From the NCBI GenBank assembly GCA_019894875.1, contig JAGXNR010000101.1, positions 1 through 9,648 on the forward strand: a stretch of DNA of 9,648 nucleotides, in the 5' to 3' direction. This document shows, in pieces, positions 1 through 5,734 of this stretch (positions are counted from its first letter, which is position 1; each line of letters starts with the position of its first letter). The notes beneath the pieces are model-generated. The model saw nothing but the letters and a program-made list of their open reading frames with translations. It did no database searches and was not told where the DNA came from. Source of the stretch: Promethearchaeota archaeon (lineage in GTDB: Archaea; Asgardarchaeota; Lokiarchaeia; Sigynarchaeales; SOKP01). The translations under genes and the position numbers were made by a program.

Positions 1-1
1 C

Positions 2-433
2 CATACACCAATTACCGCTTATCCCGGAATCTTAAAAGATGTAGAACTGTGGGATTTAGAACACTCTAAAGAAATGGAACAAATTTTAGAAGTTTCAGGA
101 ATGCGACCAATTTCTGGAGCAGGCCCAATTATATTAATTGGAGATCACAACGTTGAGCTAACGACAGGATTTACAAGCTTCGAAAGCTATATTGATGGAA
201 AAAATTACGATTTTCTAAAAGAATTAAACATCAAGCTTTGGAAATCGCTACTCGAAAGAATAACTAAACACGGAGTAACATGGTACATGTTAGGGGATAT
301 TCTAAGTAGATTATTAGTCGAAATTGGAGCGTTTCAGCCAGAGTACTTACAATTCCTAAAGTCACTAAAACAAACACTTGATCCGCGATTTATTTTAAGT
401 AGAGGAAAGTTTAATTTTTGGGGAGAAAAATAA
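2..433 (+). CDS. FAD-linked oxidase (GlcD-like), C-terminal part, copy 1, cut by window edge
   Basis: The reading frame is open from base 2 with no start required, so this is the 3' end of a gene entering from the left. An internal ATG at 74 is not the true start, because residues encoded before it (HTPITAYPGILKDVELWDLE) align with the second copy's SPINLYPEILNDIDQWDME. The remaining 119 residues match the tail of the complete flavoprotein at 886-2400 at roughly 60% identity by hand alignment, both ending in a D-P-x4-S-R-G-K-F-N-x-W-G segment. That segment corresponds to the 'LDPxxILNPGK'-like end of FAD-linked oxidases. The FAD-binding half lies outside the window, so activity cannot be judged. 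The next gene is an OB-fold-like protein, not an Fe-S partner. The assignment rests on the paralogue and is secure at family level. Confidence 0.85.
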   Translation, partial: HTPITAYPGILKDVELWDLEHSKEMEQILEVSGMRPISGAGPIILIGDHNVELTTGFTSFESYIDGKNYDFLKELNIKLWKSLLERITKHGVTWYMLGDILSRLLVEIGAFQPEYLQFLKSLKQTLDPRFILSRGKFNFWGEK

Positions 434-485
434 AAAGCAAATATTATTAAAATTAAAATTAGAATTAGAAAAAGAAGTAAAAAAA

Positions 486-800
486 ATGTTTAGTAAAAGG
501 ACTTATCTTGAAAATAACGTTGGGAATATAGTTAAAGTAAAAGGGAGAATTTCTAAAGTAATCTGGCAACATATGACAGCTCTTATTGATTCTCATCCAC
601 ACATGAATTATTTCGACTTAGCTGATAGTTATCAAATTATAGTTTATACTAAGGACCAGATTTCTTGTGAAGGTCAGATCGAAATAACTGGGAAAGTAAC
701 GAAGCTAGAGAGTGATTACAACAATCCTGAAGTCAAAATTAGTGATAAATTTGCTGAATATCATATAATTGCAGATTCATGGAAATGTATTGAAGAATAA
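486..800 (+). CDS. Small OB-fold-like protein, function unknown
   Basis: A 104-residue protein beginning at ATG, 52 nt after the preceding flavoprotein stop. I do not recognise a named family. The pattern of alternating short strands (VGNIVKVKGRISKVIW near residues 12-27, YQIIVYTK near 49-56, GQIEITGKVTKLE near 63-75) followed by a C-terminal strand (YHIIADSW) resembles the five-stranded OB-fold seen in tRNA-anti/RPA-like nucleic-acid or ligand-binding proteins. A conserved-looking WQHM and SHPHMNYFD segment gives several His and aromatic residues. No signal peptide, membrane segment or metal-binding Cys cluster is visible. Upstream sequence is A-rich with only a weak GAAG ribosome site. Its position between two paralogous flavoprotein genes is odd; it could be co-transcribed, but no functional link can be shown. 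Confidence 0.7.
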   Translation: MFSKRTYLENNVGNIVKVKGRISKVIWQHMTALIDSHPHMNYFDLADSYQIIVYTKDQISCEGQIEITGKVTKLESDYNNPEVKISDKFAEYHIIADSWKCIEE

Positions 801-868
801 TTAAAAAATGAGAAAGTTTGAAAATAAATAAAATAATGATAATTAACACAATTAGAATATTAAATAGT

Positions 869-876
869 GAAGAGGT
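869..876 (+). promoter_or_regulatory. Ribosome binding site deciding a TTG start
   Basis: GAAGAGGT lies about 9 nt upstream of a TTG at 886, good Shine-Dalgarno spacing. An in-frame stop at 868-870 prevents any longer N-terminus. Together these support TTG at 886 as the true start of the flavoprotein gene. Confidence 0.6.
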
Positions 877-885
877 TTAAGAAAA

Positions 886-2400
886 TTGTCTGAAGTATAT
901 AAAAAATTAGAAAATATCGTGAAAGAGAAATACATCTCTAATAGTATTTATGTCCGGCACGCCTATTCAAGAAATGTGGATCCCGTTCTACAAGGCGTCC
1001 CTGATATAGTAATTAGACCGAAAGATGCTCAAGAGATTGCAGAAATTCTTAAAATTGCAAACATCGAAAATATCCCCGTTACACCTCGTGGAGGTGGGGA
1101 TTGTGAATTCGGGGGAAGCAAACCAATAGGGGATGGTGGAATCGTATTAGATATGAAAAGAATGAACGAGGTTATCAATTTAGACCAAGAAAATCTTATA
1201 GTAACCGTTGGAGCTGGAATTTCTTGGGGAAAATTAAACGAATATTTGTGTCATTATGGACTTTATACGGGTTGTATGGGGCCGGGTTCCGGAATGACTG
1301 CGGCGGTAGGAGGCGGAATATCTCATCATTCAGTAGGTGGAGGGGGATGTGCGAAATATGGAGCTTGTACTAATCAATTGGTTTCGTTGGAAGTAGTACT
1401 TCCGACGGGTGATATCATTGAAACGGGTTCTCAAGCTAATAAGTATTCTAAATTCCCTTTCAATCGATTTGGTAATGGTCCTGATTTAGCCGGGCTTTTC
1501 TGTGGTGACAATGGTATTTTTGGCGTGAAAACTAAAGTTTCGCTGCAAATATTTCCAAGACCACCATTCGCAGCATATAAAACATTTCAATTACCTCGAA
1601 AAGAAAGGCAAGTTTCGGCAAAAATAATGACTGAAATTAGGCAAAAGGGAATTGATGTTTACGATGTTATGTATATGATGGATCTAATTGTTAGAATAGG
1701 TTGTGAGCAAGGAATGTTTCCGTTTTGGGAAAACTTGAAAAAAAAGAGAGGTGTAATCTTTTATACGATCGAAGCAAATTCGGAAAAAGAATTAGAGGAA
1801 AAAGTAAAACAATTAGATAAAATTATGCTAAATAATAAGACAGAAAATTTAGGATCAGAAATTTCTGACGGGAACATGGCTAAATGGCACTATACTGAAC
1901 AAGGTCATTGGCAATTCTATCATAATTTATGGGGCATGTCTCCTGGCCTGGAACCATTAACAGCAGAATCATTTAGTCCAATCAATTTATATCCTGAGAT
2001 TTTAAACGATATCGACCAATGGGACATGGAAAATAATGAAGATATGCAAACAATTTTAAATATTACAAAAGCTCGTCCGATTGCAGGGAGTGGACCAATA
2101 TTGTTAATTGATGGAAATAATGTAGAAATAACGTGTGGTTTTACTAGTTTTGGAAGTTATTTCGATGGAGAAAATCATGAAATTCTCAAGGAGTTAGGTT
2201 TAAAGCTCTGGAAATCGTTATTGGAAAGAGTGACAAAAAGCGGGGTTCAGTGGTATATGATGGGTGATTTCATGTCTCGTTTGATGGTCGATATTGGAGC
2301 TTACACACCAGAGTATTATAATTTAATGAAATCAATAAAAAAGGATATTGACCCTAAATCAATAATAAGTAGAGGAAAATTTAATTTATGGGGGGATTGA
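886..2400 (+). CDS. FAD-linked oxidase, GlcD/D-lactate dehydrogenase-like flavoprotein subunit, copy 2
   Basis: A complete 504-residue member of the VAO/PCMH FAD superfamily, predicted to oxidise a small organic acid or similar substrate and hand electrons to the Fe-S subunit encoded next. The FAD_binding_4 domain spans about residues 35-220. Visible elements are VTPRGGG (65-71), GAGISWG (109-115), the Gly-rich GGGISHHSVGGGGCAKYG (142-159), LEVVLPTGDI (168-177), and a downstream GPDLAGLFCGDNGIFGVKTK segment typical of GlcD-type proteins. The C-terminal half ends in DPKSIISRGKFNLWGD. I see no GHxGDGNxH motif, which is characteristic of the C-terminal domain in classical GlcD/D-LDH, so the substrate site probably differs. 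It starts with TTG behind GAAGAGGT, and its stop is 4 nt from the Fe-S gene, implying translational coupling. Family is secure; substrate unknown. Confidence 0.88.
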   Translation: MSEVYKKLENIVKEKYISNSIYVRHAYSRNVDPVLQGVPDIVIRPKDAQEIAEILKIANIENIPVTPRGGGDCEFGGSKPIGDGGIVLDMKRMNEVINLDQENLIVTVGAGISWGKLNEYLCHYGLYTGCMGPGSGMTAAVGGGISHHSVGGGGCAKYGACTNQLVSLEVVLPTGDIIETGSQANKYSKFPFNRFGNGPDLAGLFCGDNGIFGVKTKVSLQIFPRPPFAAYKTFQLPRKERQVSAKIMTEIRQKGIDVYDVMYMMDLIVRIGCEQGMFPFWENLKKKRGVIFYTIEANSEKELEEKVKQLDKIMLNNKTENLGSEISDGNMAKWHYTEQGHWQFYHNLWGMSPGLEPLTAESFSPINLYPEILNDIDQWDMENNEDMQTILNITKARPIAGSGPILLIDGNNVEITCGFTSFGSYFDGENHEILKELGLKLWKSLLERVTKSGVQWYMMGDFMSRLMVDIGAYTPEYYNLMKSIKKDIDPKSIISRGKFNLWGD

Positions 2401-2404
2401 AAAA

Positions 2405-3637
2405 ATGAGTGAGCTAAAACATTTAAAGAAGGAATGGAAAGCTATAATGAGCTGTATGGGGTGTGGGGACTGTGGATACGCCATAAGACCCGCAGTTGGT
2501 AGATATTTAACTTGTCCGGTTAAGGAAGCGAAAGGAGAAGGTGGATTTGAAATTTATTTTGCTCGAGGAAGAATGAATGTTCTTAAAAGTATATTAGAAG
2601 AACAGATCCCTCTTTCCAGAGAGCTCGCGGAATTCGTTTACGAGTGTATGGAATGCGGAAATTGCACAGAGGTATGTCATATGTCTCAAAACGAGTACAT
2701 CGTTCTCAATACATCTAAATGGATCGACCATGTAAAAGTATGGGAAGCGTTACGAAAAGATCTTGTAGAAGCTGGCTTCGCCCCACTTGATAGGCACGGC
2801 AAGTTAATTGATTACATGAAAGACGATAACATGAGAAATCCTTACGGCGAAGATGAAGCAAAAAAATTCGAATGGACAACCAAATTTCCCGAAATTAAGG
2901 ACAGGGGTGAATTAGTATTTTTTGGAGGGTGTACGATGCCTTTAAGACAGGTAGATACTTTGAAAAGTATGATGAAAATTTTAAAAGCTGCAGGCAAAGA
3001 TATTGCAATGTCGAAAGATGAGTGGTGCTGTGGTTCTGTTGCCTTGAGAATCGGAGATGAGAGCTCTGTAATTGATATTGTTAAACATAACATAGATGTT
3101 TTTAAAAACATGGGAGCCAAAACGATATTTACCGCGTGTGCGGGATGTTATAGAACGTGGAAAAAAGATTATCCCGAATTGCTAGGCGAAGATTTGCCGT
3201 TTGAAGTAAAACACATAACAGAAATATTAGTTGACATGTTAAATAATAACGAAATACCGTTTAAGTTAGTTGAAGGTTCGGAAACAGTAACGTGGCACGA
3301 TCCATGCCATTTAGGAAGACATATGAATCTCTACGAGATACCCAGAGATGCATTACTTAAAATACCGGGATTAGAATTAAAAGAAATGAAAAGAAATCGG
3401 AATAACGCGTGGTGCTGTGGTGCAGGAGGAGGCGTAAAGAGCGAGTTTCCAGATTTAGCACTTGACATTTCGAAAGAAAGAATCAAAGAAGCAGTGGATA
3501 CTGGAGCGCAAATTTTAACCACGAGCTGTCCGTTTTGCTTCGGTAATTTAAGCGACGCATACAAAGAAATGGAAACAGATGTTCAAGAAAAAATTACTGT
3601 AATAGATATAATTGATTTAATTGCGAAAAAAATATAA
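2405..3637 (+). CDS. HdrD/GlcF-like (Fe-S)-binding oxidoreductase subunit with two CCG domains
   Basis: A 410-residue soluble protein, expected electron-transfer and possibly thiol/disulfide-active partner of the adjacent flavoprotein. The N-terminal ferredoxin-like part has Cys17, 20, 23 and 37 (CX2CX2CX13CP, unusually wide last gap) and a regular second motif Cys81, 84, 87, 91 (CX2CX2CX3C). Two cysteine-rich CCG domains (DUF224 type) follow: Cys176, Cys208-Cys209-Gly, Cys245/Cys248, then Cys301, Cys337-Cys338-Gly, Cys375/Cys378. Both CCG motifs are complete, as in HdrB/HdrD, where such sites bind non-cubane clusters. No transmembrane helix is visible, so any membrane link would need another subunit. 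The start ATG follows a GGGGGGATTGA stretch overlapping the upstream stop. Alternatives are a glycolate/lactate oxidase GlcF or LutA-like subunit; HdrD-like is preferred because of the intact double CCG. Confidence 0.9.
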   Translation: MSELKHLKKEWKAIMSCMGCGDCGYAIRPAVGRYLTCPVKEAKGEGGFEIYFARGRMNVLKSILEEQIPLSRELAEFVYECMECGNCTEVCHMSQNEYIVLNTSKWIDHVKVWEALRKDLVEAGFAPLDRHGKLIDYMKDDNMRNPYGEDEAKKFEWTTKFPEIKDRGELVFFGGCTMPLRQVDTLKSMMKILKAAGKDIAMSKDEWCCGSVALRIGDESSVIDIVKHNIDVFKNMGAKTIFTACAGCYRTWKKDYPELLGEDLPFEVKHITEILVDMLNNNEIPFKLVEGSETVTWHDPCHLGRHMNLYEIPRDALLKIPGLELKEMKRNRNNAWCCGAGGGVKSEFPDLALDISKERIKEAVDTGAQILTTSCPFCFGNLSDAYKEMETDVQEKITVIDIIDLIAKKI

Positions 3638-3652
3638 CTTCGACTGATGCAG

Positions 3653-3660
3653 AAAGGAGA
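3653..3660 (+). promoter_or_regulatory. Ribosome binding site of the Fe-S flavoprotein gene
   Basis: AAAGGAGA lies about 9 nt before the ATG at 3670. It is the strongest Shine-Dalgarno match in front of any full-length gene here. It suggests translation from a longer transcript, probably read through from the HdrD-like gene 32 nt upstream. Confidence 0.55.
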
Positions 3661-3669
3661 TAGATCAAA

Positions 3670-4275
3670 ATGAAAATATTAGGTGTCTCATGTAGTCCGC
3701 GGAAAAAGGGAAATACCGTAATCCTATTGGAAGAGATGCTCCGGGGTGCAGCAGAACATGGCGCTGATATAGAGCTCTTCAGTGTGTCGGGCAAGGATAT
3801 TAGAGGATGTGATGGCTGTTATTCTTGTTTTTCAAAGGGAGTGTGTCATATCCAAGACGACATGCAACCGCTTTACGAAAAATTAATAGGAGCAGATGGC
3901 GTTGTCTTTGGTTCCCCCATACATTTTTACGGCATGACAGCGCAAGCTAAGGCCATTATGGATCGGACTTTTGCATTGAACCAACCGGGCAAGAGCTTGG
4001 CAAACAAGGTAGGTGGTGTAATCGTTGTAGCAGGCAGTTTAGGTCTCATTGATGCTCTCAAGGATTTTTATTTCTTTATCACTCTGAAAAGGATGCTCCC
4101 AGCCAATTTCGTTGCGGCGTATGCAACAGGGAAAGGGGATGCTAAGAAACTTGAAAAGGGGATGAATGCTGCTTATAAGCTGGGTAAAGAAATCGTGCTA
4201 CTCGTCGACAAAAAGTTTGAGTTTCCCGACGAATTTCCCCGTAACTTCTTTGCTTTTGGTACCCATACGGATTAG
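3670..4275 (+). CDS. Iron-sulfur flavoprotein (Isf-like), NADPH-dependent FMN reductase fold
   Basis: A 201-residue flavodoxin-fold protein. The N-terminal MKILGVSCSPRKKGNT has the FMN phosphate-binding loop (residues 7-16), and VFGSPIHFYGMTAQAKAIMDR is the second FMN-contacting loop of this family. Between them sits Cys47, 50, 53 and 59 (CX2CX2CX5C), the compact 4Fe-4S motif that defines Methanosarcina-type Isf proteins and separates them from plain FMN reductases. Isf-family proteins shuttle electrons between ferredoxin and acceptors, some implicated in O2/peroxide handling. The gene lies 32 nt after the HdrD-like gene with its own good ribosome site, so it could belong to the same transcript and serve as an electron carrier. 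Its base composition looks somewhat more GC-rich than the flavoprotein upstream, which hints at separate origin but is not proof. Confidence 0.85.
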   Translation: MKILGVSCSPRKKGNTVILLEEMLRGAAEHGADIELFSVSGKDIRGCDGCYSCFSKGVCHIQDDMQPLYEKLIGADGVVFGSPIHFYGMTAQAKAIMDRTFALNQPGKSLANKVGGVIVVAGSLGLIDALKDFYFFITLKRMLPANFVAAYATGKGDAKKLEKGMNAAYKLGKEIVLLVDKKFEFPDEFPRNFFAFGTHTD

Positions 4276-4329
4276 CCGTTAGTATCTGCGTTGTATTAGG
4301 ATATAAGTATTGACTTCATTGAAAAAGAA

Positions 4330-4345
4330 TGGAAATGTATTTCCA
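4330..4345. repeat. Perfect 16-nt palindrome, possible operator
   Basis: TGGAAATGTATTTCCA has 7-bp arms (TGGAAAT/ATTTCCA) around a GT centre. It is intergenic, 54 nt after the Isf-like gene and about 75-90 nt upstream of the flavodoxin TATA-like box. A two-base centre is too tight for a normal RNA hairpin, so a dimeric regulator site is more likely than a terminator. Confidence 0.4.
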
Positions 4346-4368
4346 GATTCTGACATCAATGAAAATTC

Positions 4369-4394
4369 CTTTGAAATAAATTAGTTATTCAAAG
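4369..4394. repeat. Inverted repeat upstream of flavodoxin gene
   Basis: CTTTGAA at 4369-4375 and TTCAAAG at 4388-4394 are perfect inverted arms separated by 12 nt. The structure sits between the 16-nt palindrome and the promoter of the flavodoxin gene. It could be a weak transcript hairpin or a protein-binding dyad; arms this short in AT-rich DNA can arise by chance. Confidence 0.3.
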
Positions 4395-4418
4395 CAATCA
4401 AAACTTCGGTCTGATAAT

Positions 4419-4430
4419 CTTAAATATAAG
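4419..4430 (+). promoter_or_regulatory. Archaeal TATA-like box for the flavodoxin gene
   Basis: CTTAAATATAAG is centred about 23 nt upstream of the ATG at 4448. Archaeal transcription starts about 22-27 nt downstream of the TATA centre, so the mRNA would begin at or next to the start codon. No Shine-Dalgarno sequence is present, consistent with a leaderless transcript and an independent promoter. Confidence 0.5.
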
Positions 4431-4447
4431 AGAATATTTCGTTAATA

Positions 4448-4915
4448 ATGAAATCTCTATTGGTTTTGTTTTCATACCATCATAAAAATACTGAGAAAAT
4501 CGCTAAGGTCTTCGCAAAAGCTCTGGATGCCCAAATAAAAACGCCAGAGCAAATAAACCCTGGAGAACTTCAAGAGTATAATCTAATTGGCTTTGGCTCA
4601 GGGATATATGGTGAAAAACACCATAAACTTCTGCTTGACTTTGCCGATACACTACCACAAATCACCAACAAGAAAGCATTCATTTTTTCAACCAGTGCAT
4701 TGCAAGGAAAAGCCAAAGTCGCCAAGGATCACTCGTTGCTTAGGGAAAAACTGCTATCGAAAGGTTACATGATCGTTGATGAATTTAGTTGTAAAGGTTT
4801 TAACACCAATAGTTTCATGAAATATTTTGGGGGAATGAATAAGGGTAGACCGAATGCTGAAGACCTCAAACGTGCTGAAGAGTTTGCTCAGAACCTAAAG
4901 CAGAACCTGCAATAG
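4448..4915 (+). CDS. Flavodoxin family protein
   Basis: A 155-residue protein of typical flavodoxin length. The first strand and phosphate loop read MKSLLVLFSYHHKNTEKIAK, where SYHHKNT corresponds to the FMN-phosphate-binding (S/T)x4(N)T loop. The middle strand and 50s-type loop is NLIGFGSGIYGEKHH (residues 45-59), followed by KKAFIFSTSALQGKA (third FMN-side strand). The C-terminal segment FNTNSFMKYFGGMNKGRPN is a hallmark I associate with archaeal and bacterial 'flavodoxin family' proteins rather than classical short-chain electron-carrier flavodoxins. Predicted cytosolic one- or two-electron carrier using FMN; partner unknown, although the upstream redox genes are natural candidates. It has its own TATA-like box, so it is probably not in the same operon as the Isf-like gene. 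No cysteine cluster is present. Confidence 0.85.
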   Translation: MKSLLVLFSYHHKNTEKIAKVFAKALDAQIKTPEQINPGELQEYNLIGFGSGIYGEKHHKLLLDFADTLPQITNKKAFIFSTSALQGKAKVAKDHSLLREKLLSKGYMIVDEFSCKGFNTNSFMKYFGGMNKGRPNAEDLKRAEEFAQNLKQNLQ

Positions 4916-4997
4916 AAGTGAAACTTGAACACATGAATTTCCTTTGCAATTGATCTGGAAAAGTAATCATTTCAATGAAAAATTGGAAGGAAAGGTA

Positions 4998-5015
4998 ATG
5001 TTCAAAAATAACTAA
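4998..5015 (+). other. Five-codon ORF (MFKNN) ahead of transglutaminase-like gene
   Basis: ATG at 4998 opens a five-codon frame ending in TAA at 5013-5015. GGAAGGAAAGG lies just upstream (4985-4995), a much better ribosome site than anything before the real gene at 5030. It may be a translated upstream ORF whose termination 15 nt before the ATG aids reinitiation, or it may be fortuitous. Confidence 0.3.
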
Positions 5016-5029
5016 AATTTTTCATAATC

Positions 5030-5707
5030 ATGGGGAATATTGATATTTATCTACAACCTACGGAATTTTTCGATTTTAATAAGAAGTTTGTTCGTGTTAA
5101 AGCCTTTGAGATTACCGCAGGCTTAGAAACAGAAAGTGATAAAGCCAAAGCGCTCTTTTACTGGGTAAGGGATAAAATTAAATATAATATGCACACTTAT
5201 ATTCCTTCTGCTAAAGCTAATTTTAAAGCCAGCGTGACTCTAAGACGGAAAAATGGTTTTTGTGTCTCGAAATCCGTTCTATTATCTTCCTTTGCACGAG
5301 CTATTGGAATTCCTGCCAGGATTCACTTAGTAGATCTGATAAATCATAAAATATCTCAAAAAATAATAGATTTTATGGAAACAAATGTCATGCATTATCA
5401 TGGCTATAGCGAACTTTACCTAAATAATAAATGGGTAAAATTAACGCCCTCGTTTGACCCAAAAACTGCTTTAAAAGGAGGTTTTACTCCAATGGTCGAA
5501 TTTGACGGCGAAAATGATGCTACATTTCCTGCTTTTGATGAAGAAGGTAATAAATTCGGAGAATATGTCAAAGATCGTGGAGTTCATGCGGATTTACCTC
5601 TTAAGGAGATTGAAATTATTTTTGATGAAAAATATCCGAAATTTTCTCAACTGAAAAATGGACAAAGGATATTACCGGTTAAAGACAAAACTCTCACTTA
5701 TAAATGA
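5030..5707 (+). CDS. Transglutaminase-like superfamily protein
   Basis: A 225-residue single-domain protein of the transglutaminase/protease-like core family. Helix KAKALFYWVRDKIKYNMH (38-55) precedes the nucleophile region KNGFCVSKSVLLSSFARAIGIPARI (74-98), with Cys78 at the helix N-terminus. The His strand MHYHGYSELYLNNKWVKLTP has His124, and the acid strand SFDP has Asp143, so a full Cys-His-Asp triad is visible. Such archaeal proteins are presumed peptidases or amidases acting on unknown substrates; there is no signal peptide or membrane helix, so a cytosolic role is expected. The N-terminus YLQPTEFFDF is typical of the family, supporting ATG at 5030 although no ribosome site is adjacent. 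The C-terminal 60 residues add an acidic strand-rich tail. The gene converges on ftr and shows no operon partner. Confidence 0.83.
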   Translation: MGNIDIYLQPTEFFDFNKKFVRVKAFEITAGLETESDKAKALFYWVRDKIKYNMHTYIPSAKANFKASVTLRRKNGFCVSKSVLLSSFARAIGIPARIHLVDLINHKISQKIIDFMETNVMHYHGYSELYLNNKWVKLTPSFDPKTALKGGFTPMVEFDGENDATFPAFDEEGNKFGEYVKDRGVHADLPLKEIEIIFDEKYPKFSQLKNGQRILPVKDKTLTYK

Positions 5708-5715
5708 TAATTTAT

Positions 5716-5734
5716 TAAAAAAGTCCTTTTTTTA
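5716..5734. terminator. Bidirectional oligo-A/oligo-T hairpin between convergent genes
   Basis: TAAAAAA, GTCC, TTTTTTTA: a six- to seven-pair A/T stem lies in the 24-nt gap between the transglutaminase-like gene and ftr. Each strand presents a run of at least six T residues at its 3' side, which is what archaeal RNA polymerase needs to terminate. The right arm includes the ftr stop codon. It can serve both genes. Confidence 0.6.

Noticed and set aside
74..433. ATG at 74 as the start of a short independent gene
   Set aside because: The frame is open back to base 2 and the upstream residues align with the second flavoprotein copy, so this is an internal Met of a truncated larger gene.
1..3637. 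A methanogen-type heterodisulfide reductase HdrDE complex
   Set aside because: There is no HdrE-like cytochrome b or other membrane subunit, and the tight pairing is with a GlcD-like flavoprotein, so only HdrD-like rather than true HdrD is claimed.
4938..4961. TTTCC/GGAAA inverted repeat as a terminator or operator
   Set aside because: The arms are only 5 bp with a 14-nt spacer and no T-run follows, so it is not listed as a feature.
5004..5022. AAAAAT/ATTTTT inverted repeat just before the transglutaminase-like gene
   Set aside because: A/T-only arms in low-complexity DNA are expected by chance; no functional role can be supported.
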